Below, one piece after another: positions 9,531 to 19,623 of a stretch of DNA of 64,000 nucleotides. Under the pieces are notes generated by a model. It worked only from the letters and a program-made list of their open reading frames with translations, ran no database searches and was not told the DNA's origin. This stretch comes from Mycolicibacter longobardus (GTDB lineage: Bacteria > Actinomycetota > Actinomycetes > Mycobacteriales > Mycobacteriaceae). The translations under genes were made by a program, and so were the position numbers. The stretch spans positions 186,001-250,000 of the forward strand of contig NZ_LQPG01000010.1 in assembly GCF_002102265.1 (NCBI RefSeq), in the 5' to 3' direction. Positions within the stretch are counted from its first letter, which is position 1, and every line of letters starts with the position of its first letter.

Positions 9531-10347
9531 CCCGGGGCCGCGCCGAGCCGCAGTGCTGGGGTCGCCGATCGCCCACTCGCGTTCACCGCAGCTGCACCTG
9601 GCGGCCTATCGGGCGCTGGGCCTGCGGGGGTGGACCTATGACCGCATCGAGTGCAGCGCGGAGGAGCTGCCGGCGCTGGTCGCCGGATTCGGGCCGGAAT
9701 GGGTCGGTGTGTCGGTCACCATGCCGGGCAAGTTCGCCGCCCTGGCCTTCGCCGACGAACGCACCCAACGTGCCGAACGCATCGGCTCGGCGAACACCCT
9801 GGTGCGCACCGCGACCGGCTGGCTGGCCGACAACACCGACGTCGACGGGGTGACCGGGGCGCTCAGGTCGGCGGGTCTCGTTTCGGCGGGCGGGGCGATC
9901 GTGCTGGGCTCGGGGGGCACCGCCCCGGCCGCGGTCGTCGCCTTGACCGAACTTGGGGTCGATGACATCACGGTGGCCGCCCGCAACCCGGACAACGCCG
10001 CCCGGGTGGTGGCCTTGGCCACCGATGCCGGTGTGCCGGCCCGTTTTTGCGCGCTGGACGATCCGGCTCTGGGTGCGGCGGCCGCCGCCGCCGCGGTGAT
10101 GGTCAGCACCCTTCCCGCCGACGTCGCGGCCCGCTACGCGCCGGTGCTGGCGGGAGTGCCGGTGCTGCTGGACGCGATCTATGAGCCCTGGCCGACACCG
10201 TTGGCGGTCGCGGTGAGCGCCGCGGGCGGCACCGTGATCAGCGGCCTGCAGATGCTGCTGCACCAGGCGTTCACCCAGGTCGAGTTGTTCACCGGCCGGC
10301 CCGCGCCCCGCGCCGAGATGACTTGCGCGGTGACCGACCCGGCCTGA
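9508..10347 (+). CDS. aroE: Shikimate dehydrogenase
   Basis: 279 aa. Substrate site VLGSPIAHSRSPQLHLAAY, catalytic Lys in SVTMPGKFAAL, Asp in NTDVDGVTGAL, then the NADPH-binding GSGGTAPAAV and GLQMLLHQAFTQVELFTG at the C-terminus. Reduces 3-dehydroshikimate to shikimate. The GTG at 9508 overlaps mltG by 23 bp; a start at a later codon is possible because conservation only begins near residue 11. It lies away from aroC-K-B-Q but in the same direction. Confidence 0.96.
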   Translation: MSSTAPADPGPRRAAVLGSPIAHSRSPQLHLAAYRALGLRGWTYDRIECSAEELPALVAGFGPEWVGVSVTMPGKFAALAFADERTQRAERIGSANTLVRTATGWLADNTDVDGVTGALRSAGLVSAGGAIVLGSGGTAPAAVVALTELGVDDITVAARNPDNAARVVALATDAGVPARFCALDDPALGAAAAAAAVMVSTLPADVAARYAPVLAGVPVLLDAIYEPWPTPLAVAVSAAGGTVISGLQMLLHQAFTQVELFTGRPAPRAEMTCAVTDPA

Positions 10348-10357
10348 ACATGACCCC

Positions 10358-10786
10358 ATGGAGGGGGCGGTGGCGGGCCTGGTCGTGGTGTGGCTGGCAG
10401 TGTTGAGCGGCTACGACATCCGGCAGCGCCGGCTGCCGAACTGGCTGACCCTGCCCGCGGCGGTGGTGGTGCCCGCGGTGGCGGCCGGGGCGGGCCGCGG
10501 GGGCGCTGCGCTGGCGGGGGCGGCGGCCTTGACCGCCGTCTACCTGCTGGTGCACCTGATCGTGCCGGCCGGGTTGGGCGCCGGTGACGTCAAACTCGCG
10601 GCAGGCCTCGGGGCGCTCACGGGTTGCTTCGGCGCCGACGTGTGGTTTCTGGCCGCGGTGTCGGCTCCGCTGCTGACCGGACTGTGGGGGCTGTTCGCGG
10701 TGGCGGCACGCCGGGAGCGGACGGTGCCGCACGGGCCGTCGATGTGCCTGGCCAGCGCCGTGGCTGCCGGGCTGGGGGTGTGCTGA
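10358..10786 (+). CDS. A24-family prepilin peptidase-like membrane protein
   Basis: 142 aa, almost wholly hydrophobic with about four membrane segments. The two aspartates expected of type IV prepilin peptidases are present: GYDIRQRRLPNWLT near residue 20 and GAGDVKLAAGLGALTG near residue 72. It is the short form (as TadV/Rv2551c), lacking the N-terminal methylase-like domain. It starts 10 bp after aroE. No pilin or secretion ATPase gene is in the window, so its substrate is unknown. Confidence 0.85.
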   Translation: MEGAVAGLVVVWLAVLSGYDIRQRRLPNWLTLPAAVVVPAVAAGAGRGGAALAGAAALTAVYLLVHLIVPAGLGAGDVKLAAGLGALTGCFGADVWFLAAVSAPLLTGLWGLFAVAARRERTVPHGPSMCLASAVAAGLGVC

Positions 10787-10899
10787 GCGGGACCGAGGGG
10801 TGGCGAGCGGCCTAGGTGAGCCCAGGTACGCCCAGGTAGCGGGCCCGGACTGAGACGAGCGCCACAAATTAATGCCAATATTGCCTTTGCCAGGAATGT

Positions 10900-10928
10900 T
10901 TGCCACTCAGCCCGTTATTAGGTAATAT
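10900..10928 (+). promoter_or_regulatory. SigA-type promoter for the small exported protein gene
   Basis: TTGCCA (10900-10905), a 17-bp spacer and TAATAT (10923-10928) fit the housekeeping consensus well. It lies in an unusually AT-rich 100-bp stretch (10865-10945), ending ~50 bp before the start codon at 10978. Confidence 0.6.
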
Positions 10929-10977
10929 CACCGTATTGAACTACTGCTGACCGGGATGAGCCAACGAGGGGGTGACC

Positions 10978-11370
10978 GTGAAGCGAACTTTAATCGGGGG
11001 ATTGGCAGCTGCTGCGGTCGTGGTCGGCGGCACCGTACTCGCCAACAACATGGCATCGCCGTCCCTGCCTGACGTGCAGGTTCCGGCGGTTCAGCTGTCC
11101 AGCGCCGAGGGAACCGACGCGACCGTACAGTGGCTGGACCTGTTCGCGCAGACCTCTGCCGCCAACGCGGATTCGTTCGGCGGGTACCTGCTGGACCCGA
11201 GTTCGGCTGTCGCGCCCGGTGAGTCTCCGCTGGTGCTGATCGACCCGGAGACCTCCGCCGAGGACTTCGACAGGATCCTCGACGGCGTCGTCGGGAATGC
11301 GGGCAGCCAGCTGAACGCGAACAACGGCCCCGACGCCGTCACCTATCTGATCCTCAAAAACGGCTCCTGA
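10978..11370 (+). CDS. Small exported or membrane-anchored protein of unknown function
   Basis: 130 aa from GTG 10978, preferred over the GTG at 10972 because GAGGGGG is then correctly spaced. MKRTLIGGLAAAAVVVGGTV is a signal peptide or anchor; the rest is an acidic, Cys-free domain (QWLDLFAQTSAANADSFGGY, then EDFDRILDGVVGNAGSQLN). I do not recognise the family. It has its own promoter and stands alone between the prepilin peptidase and aroC, a position that holds unrelated genes in M. tuberculosis. Confidence 0.7.
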   Translation: MKRTLIGGLAAAAVVVGGTVLANNMASPSLPDVQVPAVQLSSAEGTDATVQWLDLFAQTSAANADSFGGYLLDPSSAVAPGESPLVLIDPETSAEDFDRILDGVVGNAGSQLNANNGPDAVTYLILKNGS

Positions 11371-11502
11371 ATCCCCACGAACCCCGTTGCGGGGCGGTGG
11401 GCGGAGCCAATCCCGGTTGTTGCCGCGCTGAGCGGTCGATGTGCGCAACCGTAAAGTCCTCCAAGCCCGGGCGGACATGACCGGCATGGGAAGATGGGAC
11501 AC

Positions 11503-12717
11503 GTGTTGCGTTGGATAACCGCCGGGGAATCACACGGTCGCGCGTTGGTGGCCTTGGTCGAGGGCATGGTCGCCGGAGTGGCCGTCACCTCGGCTGACAT
11601 CGCCGCCCAACTCGCCCGCCGGCGTCTGGGCTACGGTCGCGGCGCCCGAATGAAGTTCGAGGCCGACGCGGTCACCGTGCTGTCCGGGGTGCGCCACGGC
11701 GTCACCCTGGGCGGCCCGATCGCCGTCGAGATCGGCAACACCGAATGGCCCAAATGGGAGACGGTGATGTCCACCGACCCGGTGGACCAGGCCGTGCTCG
11801 ACAGCGAGGGCGGCGCTCGCAACGCACCGCTGACCCGGCCGCGGCCCGGCCACGCGGACTATGCGGGCATGCTCAAATACGGCTTCGACGACGCTCGCCC
11901 GGTGCTGGAGCGGGCCAGTGCGCGGGAGACGGCCGCCCGGGTGACCGCGGGCACCATTGCCCGGGCGTTCCTGGACCAGGCACTGGGCGTTCAGGTGATC
12001 TCCCATGTGATCTCGATCGGGGCGTCCGACCCCTACGACGGGCCGGTGCCGCAACCGGCTGACCTGGACGCCATCGACGCCAGTCCGGTGCGGGCATACG
12101 ACCAGCAGGCCCAAGAGGCCATGATCGCCGAGATCGAAGCGGCCAAGGCCGACGGCGACACCCTGGGCGGGGTGGTGGAAGTGGTGGTGTCGGGCCTGCC
12201 GATCGGGCTGGGTTCCTTCATCAGCGGCGACGACCGGCTGGACAGCCAACTGGCCGCGGCGATCATGGGCATCCAGGCGATCAAGGGCGTCGAGATCGGC
12301 GACGGTTTCACCACCGCGCGCCGCCGCGGCAGCGCGGCTCATGACGAGATGTACCCGGGTCCCGACGGCGTGGTGCGCTCCACCAACCGGGCCGGCGGGC
12401 TCGAAGGCGGCATGACCAACGGCCAGCCGCTGCGGGTGCGCGCGGCGATGAAGCCGATCTCCACCGTCCCGCGGGCCCTGGCCACCGTCGACATGGCCAC
12501 CGGCGACGAAGCGGTGGCGATCCATCAACGCTCCGACGTGTGCGCGGTGCCGGCGGCGGGCGTGGTGGCCGAAGCCATGGTGGCGTTGGTGCTGGCCCGC
12601 GCCGCGCTGCACAAGTTCGGCGGGGACTCGCTGACCGAAACCCGGCGCAACATCGAGGCCTACCGACGTTCGGTGGCCGACCGTGAGCCGGGCGACCAGG
12701 CCCGGGCGTCGGGGTAG
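11503..12717 (+). CDS. aroC: Chorismate synthase
   Basis: 404 aa from the GTG giving [20 protein letters not shown]; an in-frame ATG at 11494 would add three residues. Signature stretches [49 protein letters not shown] and [20 protein letters not shown] are all present. Converts EPSP to chorismate, with reduced FMN as cofactor. First gene of aroC-aroK-aroB-aroQ; aroK begins 2 bp after its stop. Confidence 0.97.
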   Translation: MLRWITAGESHGRALVALVEGMVAGVAVTSADIAAQLARRRLGYGRGARMKFEADAVTVLSGVRHGVTLGGPIAVEIGNTEWPKWETVMSTDPVDQAVLDSEGGARNAPLTRPRPGHADYAGMLKYGFDDARPVLERASARETAARVTAGTIARAFLDQALGVQVISHVISIGASDPYDGPVPQPADLDAIDASPVRAYDQQAQEAMIAEIEAAKADGDTLGGVVEVVVSGLPIGLGSFISGDDRLDSQLAAAIMGIQAIKGVEIGDGFTTARRRGSAAHDEMYPGPDGVVRSTNRAGGLEGGMTNGQPLRVRAAMKPISTVPRALATVDMATGDEAVAIHQRSDVCAVPAAGVVAEAMVALVLARAALHKFGGDSLTETRRNIEAYRRSVADREPGDQARASG

Positions 12718-12719
12718 CG

Positions 12720-14849
<2,130 letters not shown>

Positions 14850-14874
<25 letters not shown>

Positions 14875-15527
14875 GTTTCGGGGTCCTCGACCGCCGGGAT
14901 CTCGGTGGTCGCGTCGGCCGGGTACTCCTCGGTGGTGAAACCTGCGGCCGGGGCGCCCAGGGTAGCGCCGGCTTCGGTCTGGGTGGCCGCCTCGGCCTGG
15001 GCGGCGGACTCGGCTTCGGTGGCCGGCGGGGCGCCCACGGTGGCGAACACATCGGTTGCCGGCTGGCCTTCGGCGGCCAGGCCGTGGTGGCGCACCGGCA
15101 GCTTCTCGTAGTCCTTGTCGATGCGGCGGCGCCCGAGCGTGACCGCGGCCACCCCCGTCACGAAGACCAGCAGCGCGGTGAAGGCCGCGAAGCTGGTCAG
15201 CTCGTTGAAGAAGGTGCTGATGTAGAGCGCCTTGTCGAACTGGCCGATGATCCAGGAGACCAGGCCGCTGAGCAGGCCCGCGGCCAGCCCGGCACCCAGC
15301 CAGGTCATGGCGAGGTCATCGCGCCGGTCCGGGTCGGGATGGGCCTTGGCGTCCGCGCGGCCGTCGGCGTAGCCCCACACCATCACGCCGATCGCGAACA
15401 AGATCATCAGCGTCAGGCTGATCAGGCTCGCTTTCGACTCGAAGGCGTTGATCAGCACCCCCTGGATAAGGCGGACCACGACCATCAGTGCAGCGAAGAC
15501 CAAACCCCGCAGAAACCACTTGCTCAT
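14850..15527 (-). CDS. B-4DMT family membrane protein
   Basis: 225 aa. Four predicted membrane helices in residues ~1-135 (around [49 protein letters not shown] and [18 protein letters not shown]), then a long Glu/Ala/Thr-rich cytoplasmic tail without visible motifs. This is the mycobacterial Rv2536-type protein between aroQ and pepQ; its transport substrate is unknown. It is the only minus-strand gene of the 4.5-16.7 kb block and diverges from pepQ with a 33-bp gap. Confidence 0.82.
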
Positions 15528-15560
15528 GGGGCCACAGCGTAGCGAGTACCGTCACACCGC

Positions 15561-16673
15561 GTGACACATTCCTCCCGTAGGGCGCGTCTGAGTGCCGAAA
15601 TGCACGCCGCCGAGCTGGACGCGATGCTGGTCACCGACCTGGTCAACGTGCGCTATCTGTCCGGATTCACCGGTTCGGCCGGGGCCCTGCTGGTCTACGC
15701 GGACGGCCGGCCGGCCGTGCTGGCGACGGATGGGCGATATCGCACCCAGGCCGCCCGGCAGGCCCCCGACCTGCAGATTGCCATTGAGCGCGCCGGGGCG
15801 TGTCATCTGGTCACGGAGGCCGCGGCGGCCGGGGCGCACCGGGTGGGGTTCGAGGCCCACGTGGTCACCGTGGACGGGTTCGACGCGCTGTCGGCGGCCC
15901 TAGAGACCGGACGAGCGAACGGGCGAGCCGAGCTGGTCCGCGCCTCGGGCACGGTGGAGGCGCTGCGCGAGGTCAAAGACGCCGGCGAAGTCGCCCTGCT
16001 GCGGCTGGCCTGCGAGGCGGCCGACGCCGCCCTGAGTGATCTAGTGGCACGCGGTGGCCTGCGGCCGGGCCGCACCGAACGTGAGGTCGGCCGGCAACTG
16101 GAAGCCCTGATGCTCGATCACGGCGCCGACGCCGCATCTTTCGAGACGATCGTGGCGGCGGGGCCCAACTCGGCGATCCCGCATCACCGGCCCACCGACG
16201 CGGTGCTGGCCGACGGCGACTTCGTCAAGATCGACTTCGGCGCGCTGGTGGCCGGCTACCACTCCGATATGACCCGAACCTTCGTACTGGGGCCGCCGGC
16301 CGACTGGCAGCGGGAGATCTACCAGGTGGTCGCGGCCGCCCAGCGGGCCGGGCGCCACGCGCTGCAGCCCGGCGCGGGGTTATGCGAGGTCGACGCCGCC
16401 GCGCGCACCGTGATCGCCGAGGCCGGGTACGGCGACACCTTCGGACACGGCCTCGGCCACGGGGTGGGCCTGCGGATTCACGAAGCGCCGGGAATCAACG
16501 CGGCGGCCGACGGTACACTGCTTGCCGGTGCTGTGGTGACCGTGGAGCCCGGCGTCTATCTGGCTGATCGTGGCGGCGTCCGCATCGAGGACACGCTCGT
16601 GGTCGCGGATACCCCCGGGCAAGCCCCGGAATTGCTGACTCGGTTCCCCAAGGAACTGACCATTCTGGATTAG
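15561..16673 (+). CDS. pepQ: M24-family Xaa-Pro peptidase (PepQ); 3' end supplied by the integrated element
   Basis: 370 aa, GTG start. Creatinase-like N-domain (LVTDLVNVRYLSGFTGSAGA) then the pita-bread metallopeptidase with metal ligands in KIDFGALVAGYHSDMTRTF, HGLGHGVGLRIHEAPG and VTVEPGVYLADRGG, and RIEDTLVV. Cleaves X-Pro bonds in the cytoplasm. The last codons (KELTILD, stop) contain the 13-bp integration core at 16654-16666, so the final residues and stop now come from the element. Joined to the efp-side flank the gene would instead end KELTIL-stop. Confidence 0.95.
   Translation: MTHSSRRARLSAEMHAAELDAMLVTDLVNVRYLSGFTGSAGALLVYADGRPAVLATDGRYRTQAARQAPDLQIAIERAGACHLVTEAAAAGAHRVGFEAHVVTVDGFDALSAALETGRANGRAELVRASGTVEALREVKDAGEVALLRLACEAADAALSDLVARGGLRPGRTEREVGRQLEALMLDHGADAASFETIVAAGPNSAIPHHRPTDAVLADGDFVKIDFGALVAGYHSDMTRTFVLGPPADWQREIYQVVAAAQRAGRHALQPGAGLCEVDAAARTVIAEAGYGDTFGHGLGHGVGLRIHEAPGINAAADGTLLAGAVVTVEPGVYLADRGGVRIEDTLVVADTPGQAPELLTRFPKELTILD
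16654..16666 (+). other. attL core inside pepQ
   Basis: AACTGACCATTCT, exactly repeated at attR. Similarity continues outward imperfectly (CCCcAAggAACTG here, CCCtAActAACTG at attR). It spans codons of the final Glu-Leu-Thr-Ile-Leu of PepQ, so the crossover falls in coding sequence. Confidence 0.8.
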
Positions 16674-17371
16674 GTAGCGCTGTGCTCTGACCAGGTAAAA
16701 CGAGGTCGCGGGCCAACACTGTGCGGGTAATTATCTTAGGGATCAGCTAACCGTGGTGAGGCCGAGGAAGTGACCTACCGTGGCCACCGCCGAACCGGCC
16801 CACTTGGGGCGACGATCTAAGGGCGAAGGCGCGCCGAGACTCAGGTACACCGCCAGGCGATGCTGAGCTTGGGGAGTGGGGGAGAGCGCACTCTGGTGGC
16901 CGATTGCTGATGCCTGAGCGGACTCCTGGTGAACAATCACGGGAAGGGGAACCCCCTTGGGCAGGGCGGAGGCGATCCTGAGCCGTCTAGACCGACGACG
17001 TGACTTAGCCTCGCGCTTTCACGGTAATTCGTTGTGACTGCCCGGGCACTCCGCCCGGTGCTGGGAACCGAAACGACTGCGCCTGCGACTGTTTTCCACC
17101 GCCGCACGAATCAGCCGCCACGCCTAACGAACTCATCTGCGCCTGGCCTCCCGCAGCCCTTGGGCCCAACTCCTCGCTGATGCCGTGACCAGGCTCAACG
17201 CCCTACCCACACCGACTTGACGACCGAAACGATTGCCCCTGCGAGCTGAAAGACCAAGGACCCCAGCGCCACCCGACGTCATCGGGCGACCCGCCACAGG
17301 CCGACCCCCGAAAACGGCAATCCCAAGTTGCTCAGCCACACCACAACCCCGGCATGAAACGTCGAGGCTAG
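16674..17371. other. Left end of element, no recognisable gene
   Basis: About 700 bp without a convincing reading frame in either direction. It contains an imperfect 22-bp direct repeat ACCGAAACGAytGCsCCTGCGA at 17067-17088 and 17223-17244 (2 mismatches), and several short GC-rich inverted repeats such as CCGGGCActcCGCCCGG near 17042. Possible uses are recombinase arm sites, an origin or a non-coding RNA; nothing decides between them. Confidence 0.4.
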
Positions 17372-17728
17372 CTAGGTATTCGGTCTTTCACTGGGCACAC
17401 CAAGGGTGTCAGGGCAAATTTTCTGCTGTGCCGCCTGAGCAATCTCCCAATAGAACATCGGAGAAGCGTCGAGGATCGGGCTACCAGACGGCTTCGGTTC
17501 CATCTGCTCAAGGGTCATGCCGTCTCTGAGGTTGCGGCAAATCTCCAATCCTCGATAAAGAGTGGAGTTGTCATCCGCACGCCCAAGGAAGCCGTACTGA
17601 CTTGGCACGCCAAGCTCGTGAGCCCGGTCGAGAAATGATTGGTTACGGTCGAGGAGTGATTGGTCATCAGCACTAGCAATCGGTGCCGCTGCGATGCTTG
17701 CCGCAAGAGCGGCGATGAGTAGTTTCAT
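17372..17728 (-). CDS. Secreted DUF732-family protein
   Basis: 118 aa. Signal peptide MKLLIAALAASIAAAPIASA with cleavage before DDQS. The mature part has the DUF732 layout: a FLDRAHELGV helix, EICRNLRDG with the first Cys and AQQKICPDT with the second, expected to form a disulfide outside the cell. ATG preceded by AGGAGAGG. DUF732 proteins are small, exported and of unknown function in mycobacteria. It is the only member of the exported set here encoded on the minus strand, apart from the plus-strand array at 21.8-23.7 kb. Confidence 0.75.
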   Translation of the reverse strand: MKLLIAALAASIAAAPIASADDQSLLDRNQSFLDRAHELGVPSQYGFLGRADDNSTLYRGLEICRNLRDGMTLEQMEPKPSGSPILDASPMFYWEIAQAAQQKICPDTLGVPSERPNT

Positions 17729-17844
17729 CCCACCTCTCCTTTTCTTGTGGTCGTGGTTTGAGGATGTGACGCGTTGGCGGGTTCACCCATGGGTTTCGCT
17801 CACGATATCGTCCCGTGGAGTGGCGGACTTCGGATCTAGTCAAG

Positions 17845-17904
17845 TTCAGCCCGCGCGCCTCGGCGGCGGCCCGTTCGGAAGCGGATGCTCGGGTGTACCG
17901 ATCG
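17845..17904 (-). pseudogene. Remnant of an integrase 3' end
   Basis: These 60 bp match 33962-34021, the coding region for the last residues of the resident tyrosine recombinase, with 3 mismatches. Translated on the minus strand it reads on to SASERAAAEARGLNL. Flanking sequence on both sides is unrelated to the intact gene, so this is a decayed piece of a second, related integrase gene, not a duplication of the element end. Confidence 0.6.
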
Positions 17905-18183
17905 GGGCACAGCGAAGTACCAACTGGTTGACGTTGATGGCACGCGCTTACCTACCAAAAGTCCCTGCAGAGCAAGGAATTCTGAGCGATGCGGCCCCTA
18001 TAGTGGGCCTACCGAGACGCAGCAACAAGTAGCAAGTGACGGCGGTTTGGATCTCACTCTCCGATTGCGCTACTTGCCACCATCCGAACCCCCCGGCCGT
18101 TGTCGGCCGGATCTTCCTGTTTCCTAATTCCTCTCGATTGCCACCTGACCTGTCGACGCACCGCGATATTCTGGAGGGGCTTC
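17905..18183. other. Spacer without a convincing gene
   Basis: Between the integrase remnant and the small-gene operon. Only short frames without ribosome sites. One plus-strand frame near 17912-17945 encodes KYQLVDVDGTRL, resembling GTYQLVDVASNTLV of the small protein at 30448-30687; this may be a decayed fragment of that family. GGAGGGG at 18174-18180 starts the next transcription/translation unit. Confidence 0.35.
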
Positions 18184-18251
18184 ATGAGTTGCCGTCGCCA
18201 AGCTCCGACTTGATGGCACGCCAACCCCACGCTCGTGGGTGGCTCGGATGA
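18184..18251 (+). other. Two tiny coupled reading frames ahead of the 18248 gene
   Basis: ATG 18184 follows GGAGGGG at a 3-4 bp spacing and encodes 9 codons ending TGA 18211-18213. The next ATG (18213) shares its first base with that stop and encodes 12 codons ending TGA 18249-18251, which overlaps the ATG of the next gene (18248) as ATGA. The chain would carry ribosomes into a gene that lacks its own clear ribosome site. Chance is not excluded. Confidence 0.4.
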
Positions 18252-18709
18252 CGAAGCGGCCCACACCAACCGGTGTCGGCAAGAGCGGCCCTTCGGCAGG
18301 GGCCTGTGGTAGCGGAGGCGTTGTGACCCTGTACAGGGAAACCAGCACTGGGACAATTTGGCGCGACCAGGAACTGCTCGCGTCGCTGGCTTCGGAGATT
18401 GAGGCACTCGACGACGACACCCTGCTCAAACGCGAATACCGCATGTACGGCGATGCTGCGATTCGCGAGTATGTGATCGAGTGCGGCCTTGTGGGTATCT
18501 ACGACGATCTCGATGGCGACGATCTCCTCTATCGGCGCACTGTAGACGGCCAGGAGTTCGCGATCGCGGAGTTGGAGCGCCTATACGTCGAGGAGATGTC
18601 CGGTGGTGATCCTCGTCGTCGCCAGATACTTCATGAATGGTTCTCGGACATGGTCGGACGCGGACTGCTTGTGGAAGTTGCCGAGGGAGGTGGCGACGGT
18701 GTCGAGTGA
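18248..18709 (+). CDS. Small acidic protein of unknown function, first gene of a four-gene overlapping cluster
   Basis: 153 aa from ATG 18248. The first ~40 residues are Gly/Ser-rich and may not all be translated (an alternative GTG is at 18323). From there the protein is acidic and helical: LLASLASEIEALDDDTLLKR, YVIECGLVGIYDDLDGDD, then FAIAELERLYVEEMSGGD. No signal peptide, membrane segment or known motif. The last 11 bases overlap the next gene. I do not recognise the family. Confidence 0.6.
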   Translation: MTKRPTPTGVGKSGPSAGACGSGGVVTLYRETSTGTIWRDQELLASLASEIEALDDDTLLKREYRMYGDAAIREYVIECGLVGIYDDLDGDDLLYRRTVDGQEFAIAELERLYVEEMSGGDPRRRQILHEWFSDMVGRGLLVEVAEGGGDGVE

Positions 18710-18845
18710 TGGCACTCAACGTCGAGATCACCTGGTCGAGGGATCTGAACTGAGCCTTGAGATGCCCCGTGAAGGTGGAGACTTCGACGCCCGGGTGGAT
18801 GCGGTCGTCTCCGATACCGTCGGAGCCGAGGCCGATGAGCGCTGA
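18699..18845 (+). CDS. 48-residue protein of unknown function
   Basis: GTG 18699 preceded by GAGGGAGG at good spacing (18683-18690), a strong ribosome site. The product is hydrophilic and acidic: SSDGTQRRDHLVEGSEL, then DARVDAVVSDTVGAEADE. It overlaps the genes before and after by about 11 bp each, as in compact phage-like operons. Function unknown. Confidence 0.55.
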   Translation: MSSDGTQRRDHLVEGSELSLEMPREGGDFDARVDAVVSDTVGAEADER

Positions 18846-19032
18846 ACGCGGCTGGATCGGTGAGCCACAACCTGTCAAAGAGTGGCACCAGTCGATCTAC
18901 TCGCGACAGGGCGACCAGGCCGCCCGGCACGCGGAGAGGAAGCGTCTGCGTGACCTGGAGACCGACCCTTCTGGTGGTAGGTCAACCCATCTTGACCTCA
19001 ATAGGAAACCCGGCAAGCTCGACAAAGGATGA
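18835..19032 (+). CDS. 65-residue basic protein of unknown function
   Basis: ATG 18835 lies inside the end of the previous gene. Product is basic and charged: EWHQSIYSRQGDQAARHAER, then KRLRDLETDP and a Lys-rich end. No motif recognised; the charge suggests nucleic-acid contact but that is a guess. The downstream frame overlaps its 3' half. Confidence 0.5.
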   Translation: MSAERGWIGEPQPVKEWHQSIYSRQGDQAARHAERKRLRDLETDPSGGRSTHLDLNRKPGKLDKG

Positions 19033-19195
19033 GCTCCGCAGGCTTGCCGAGGAGCTGGGGTACTGGCCCGCCACTGTCGACCCAGAACACATCGCCAAGC
19101 TGCGTGCTGACAACGACCGCTTCGATCGCATGAACGTCCACGACCCGCAGGGACTCAAGTGGTCGGCGATGTGTTCCTCGATCGGGCCGCGATAG
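18974..19195 (+). CDS. Small protein of unknown function, start uncertain
   Basis: The C-terminal part looks like real coding sequence: DELRRLAEELGYWPATVDPE, then HIAKLRADNDRFDRMN and LKWSAMCSSIGPR. The start is unclear; GTG 18974 is the first plausible codon, TTG 18991 another. It overlaps the preceding gene by ~59 bp. It ends 22 bp before the convergent XRE gene. Confidence 0.4.
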   Translation: MVGQPILTSIGNPASSTKDELRRLAEELGYWPATVDPEHIAKLRADNDRFDRMNVHDPQGLKWSAMCSSIGPR

Positions 19196-19216
19196 GCGTG
19201 GTCACGTCCCCAGGGG

Positions 19217-19528
19217 TCAGGGTTGTGGCGGCATGGGCAGGTTACTTACCAGCTCCCCGGCATCGATTTCGAGACCTGCGGCGATCTTGACGATCGTTTC
19301 TAGGCGCAGGCTGCGCTGGCCCCGTTCCACTTTTCCAAATTGAGTCCAGTGAACGCCGCAGCGGACAGCAGCGGCCTCTTGGCTGAGGCCCAGTGCCATG
19401 CGGCGGTCGCGGACCCGTTCCCCGAAAAGGCGGGTGGTCTGGTTGAGGGCTGGCTTGGGCTGGTCGTCGGGCACGGTGTCCAACGACATACGGCCCGCGC
19501 GGAATCGGCCAGAGCGCAATACACTCAT
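19217..19528 (-). CDS. XRE-family helix-turn-helix regulator
   Basis: 103 aa from ATG 19528; ATG 19543 and ATG 19489 are alternatives, and the longer open frame upstream is a shadow of the PGRS gene. The Cro/C1-type HTH covers most of the product: FGERVRDRRMALGLSQEAAA, TQFGKVERGQRSLRLETI and IAAGLEIDAGELV. Divergent from the PGRS gene (start 19624), so it probably controls the shared ~95-bp region and thereby the secretion/kinase half of the element. Confidence 0.8.
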   Translation of the reverse strand: MSVLRSGRFRAGRMSLDTVPDDQPKPALNQTTRLFGERVRDRRMALGLSQEAAAVRCGVHWTQFGKVERGQRSLRLETIVKIAAGLEIDAGELVSNLPMPPQP

Positions 19529-19623
19529 GTCGATTGCACCCATGCGTAAACGGCCTGTAACGTGAACGGACACCTGGGGACAACCTGAGAAATCCCTTGA
19601 TGCCTCAAAAGGGGGACAGATTG

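Noticed and set aside
16735-16960. Possible c-di-AMP (ydaO) riboswitch: AGCTAACC at 16745 and GGGGAACCCCC near 16946
   Set aside because: The conserved blocks are in the wrong order and spacing, and no downstream target gene lies on that strand.
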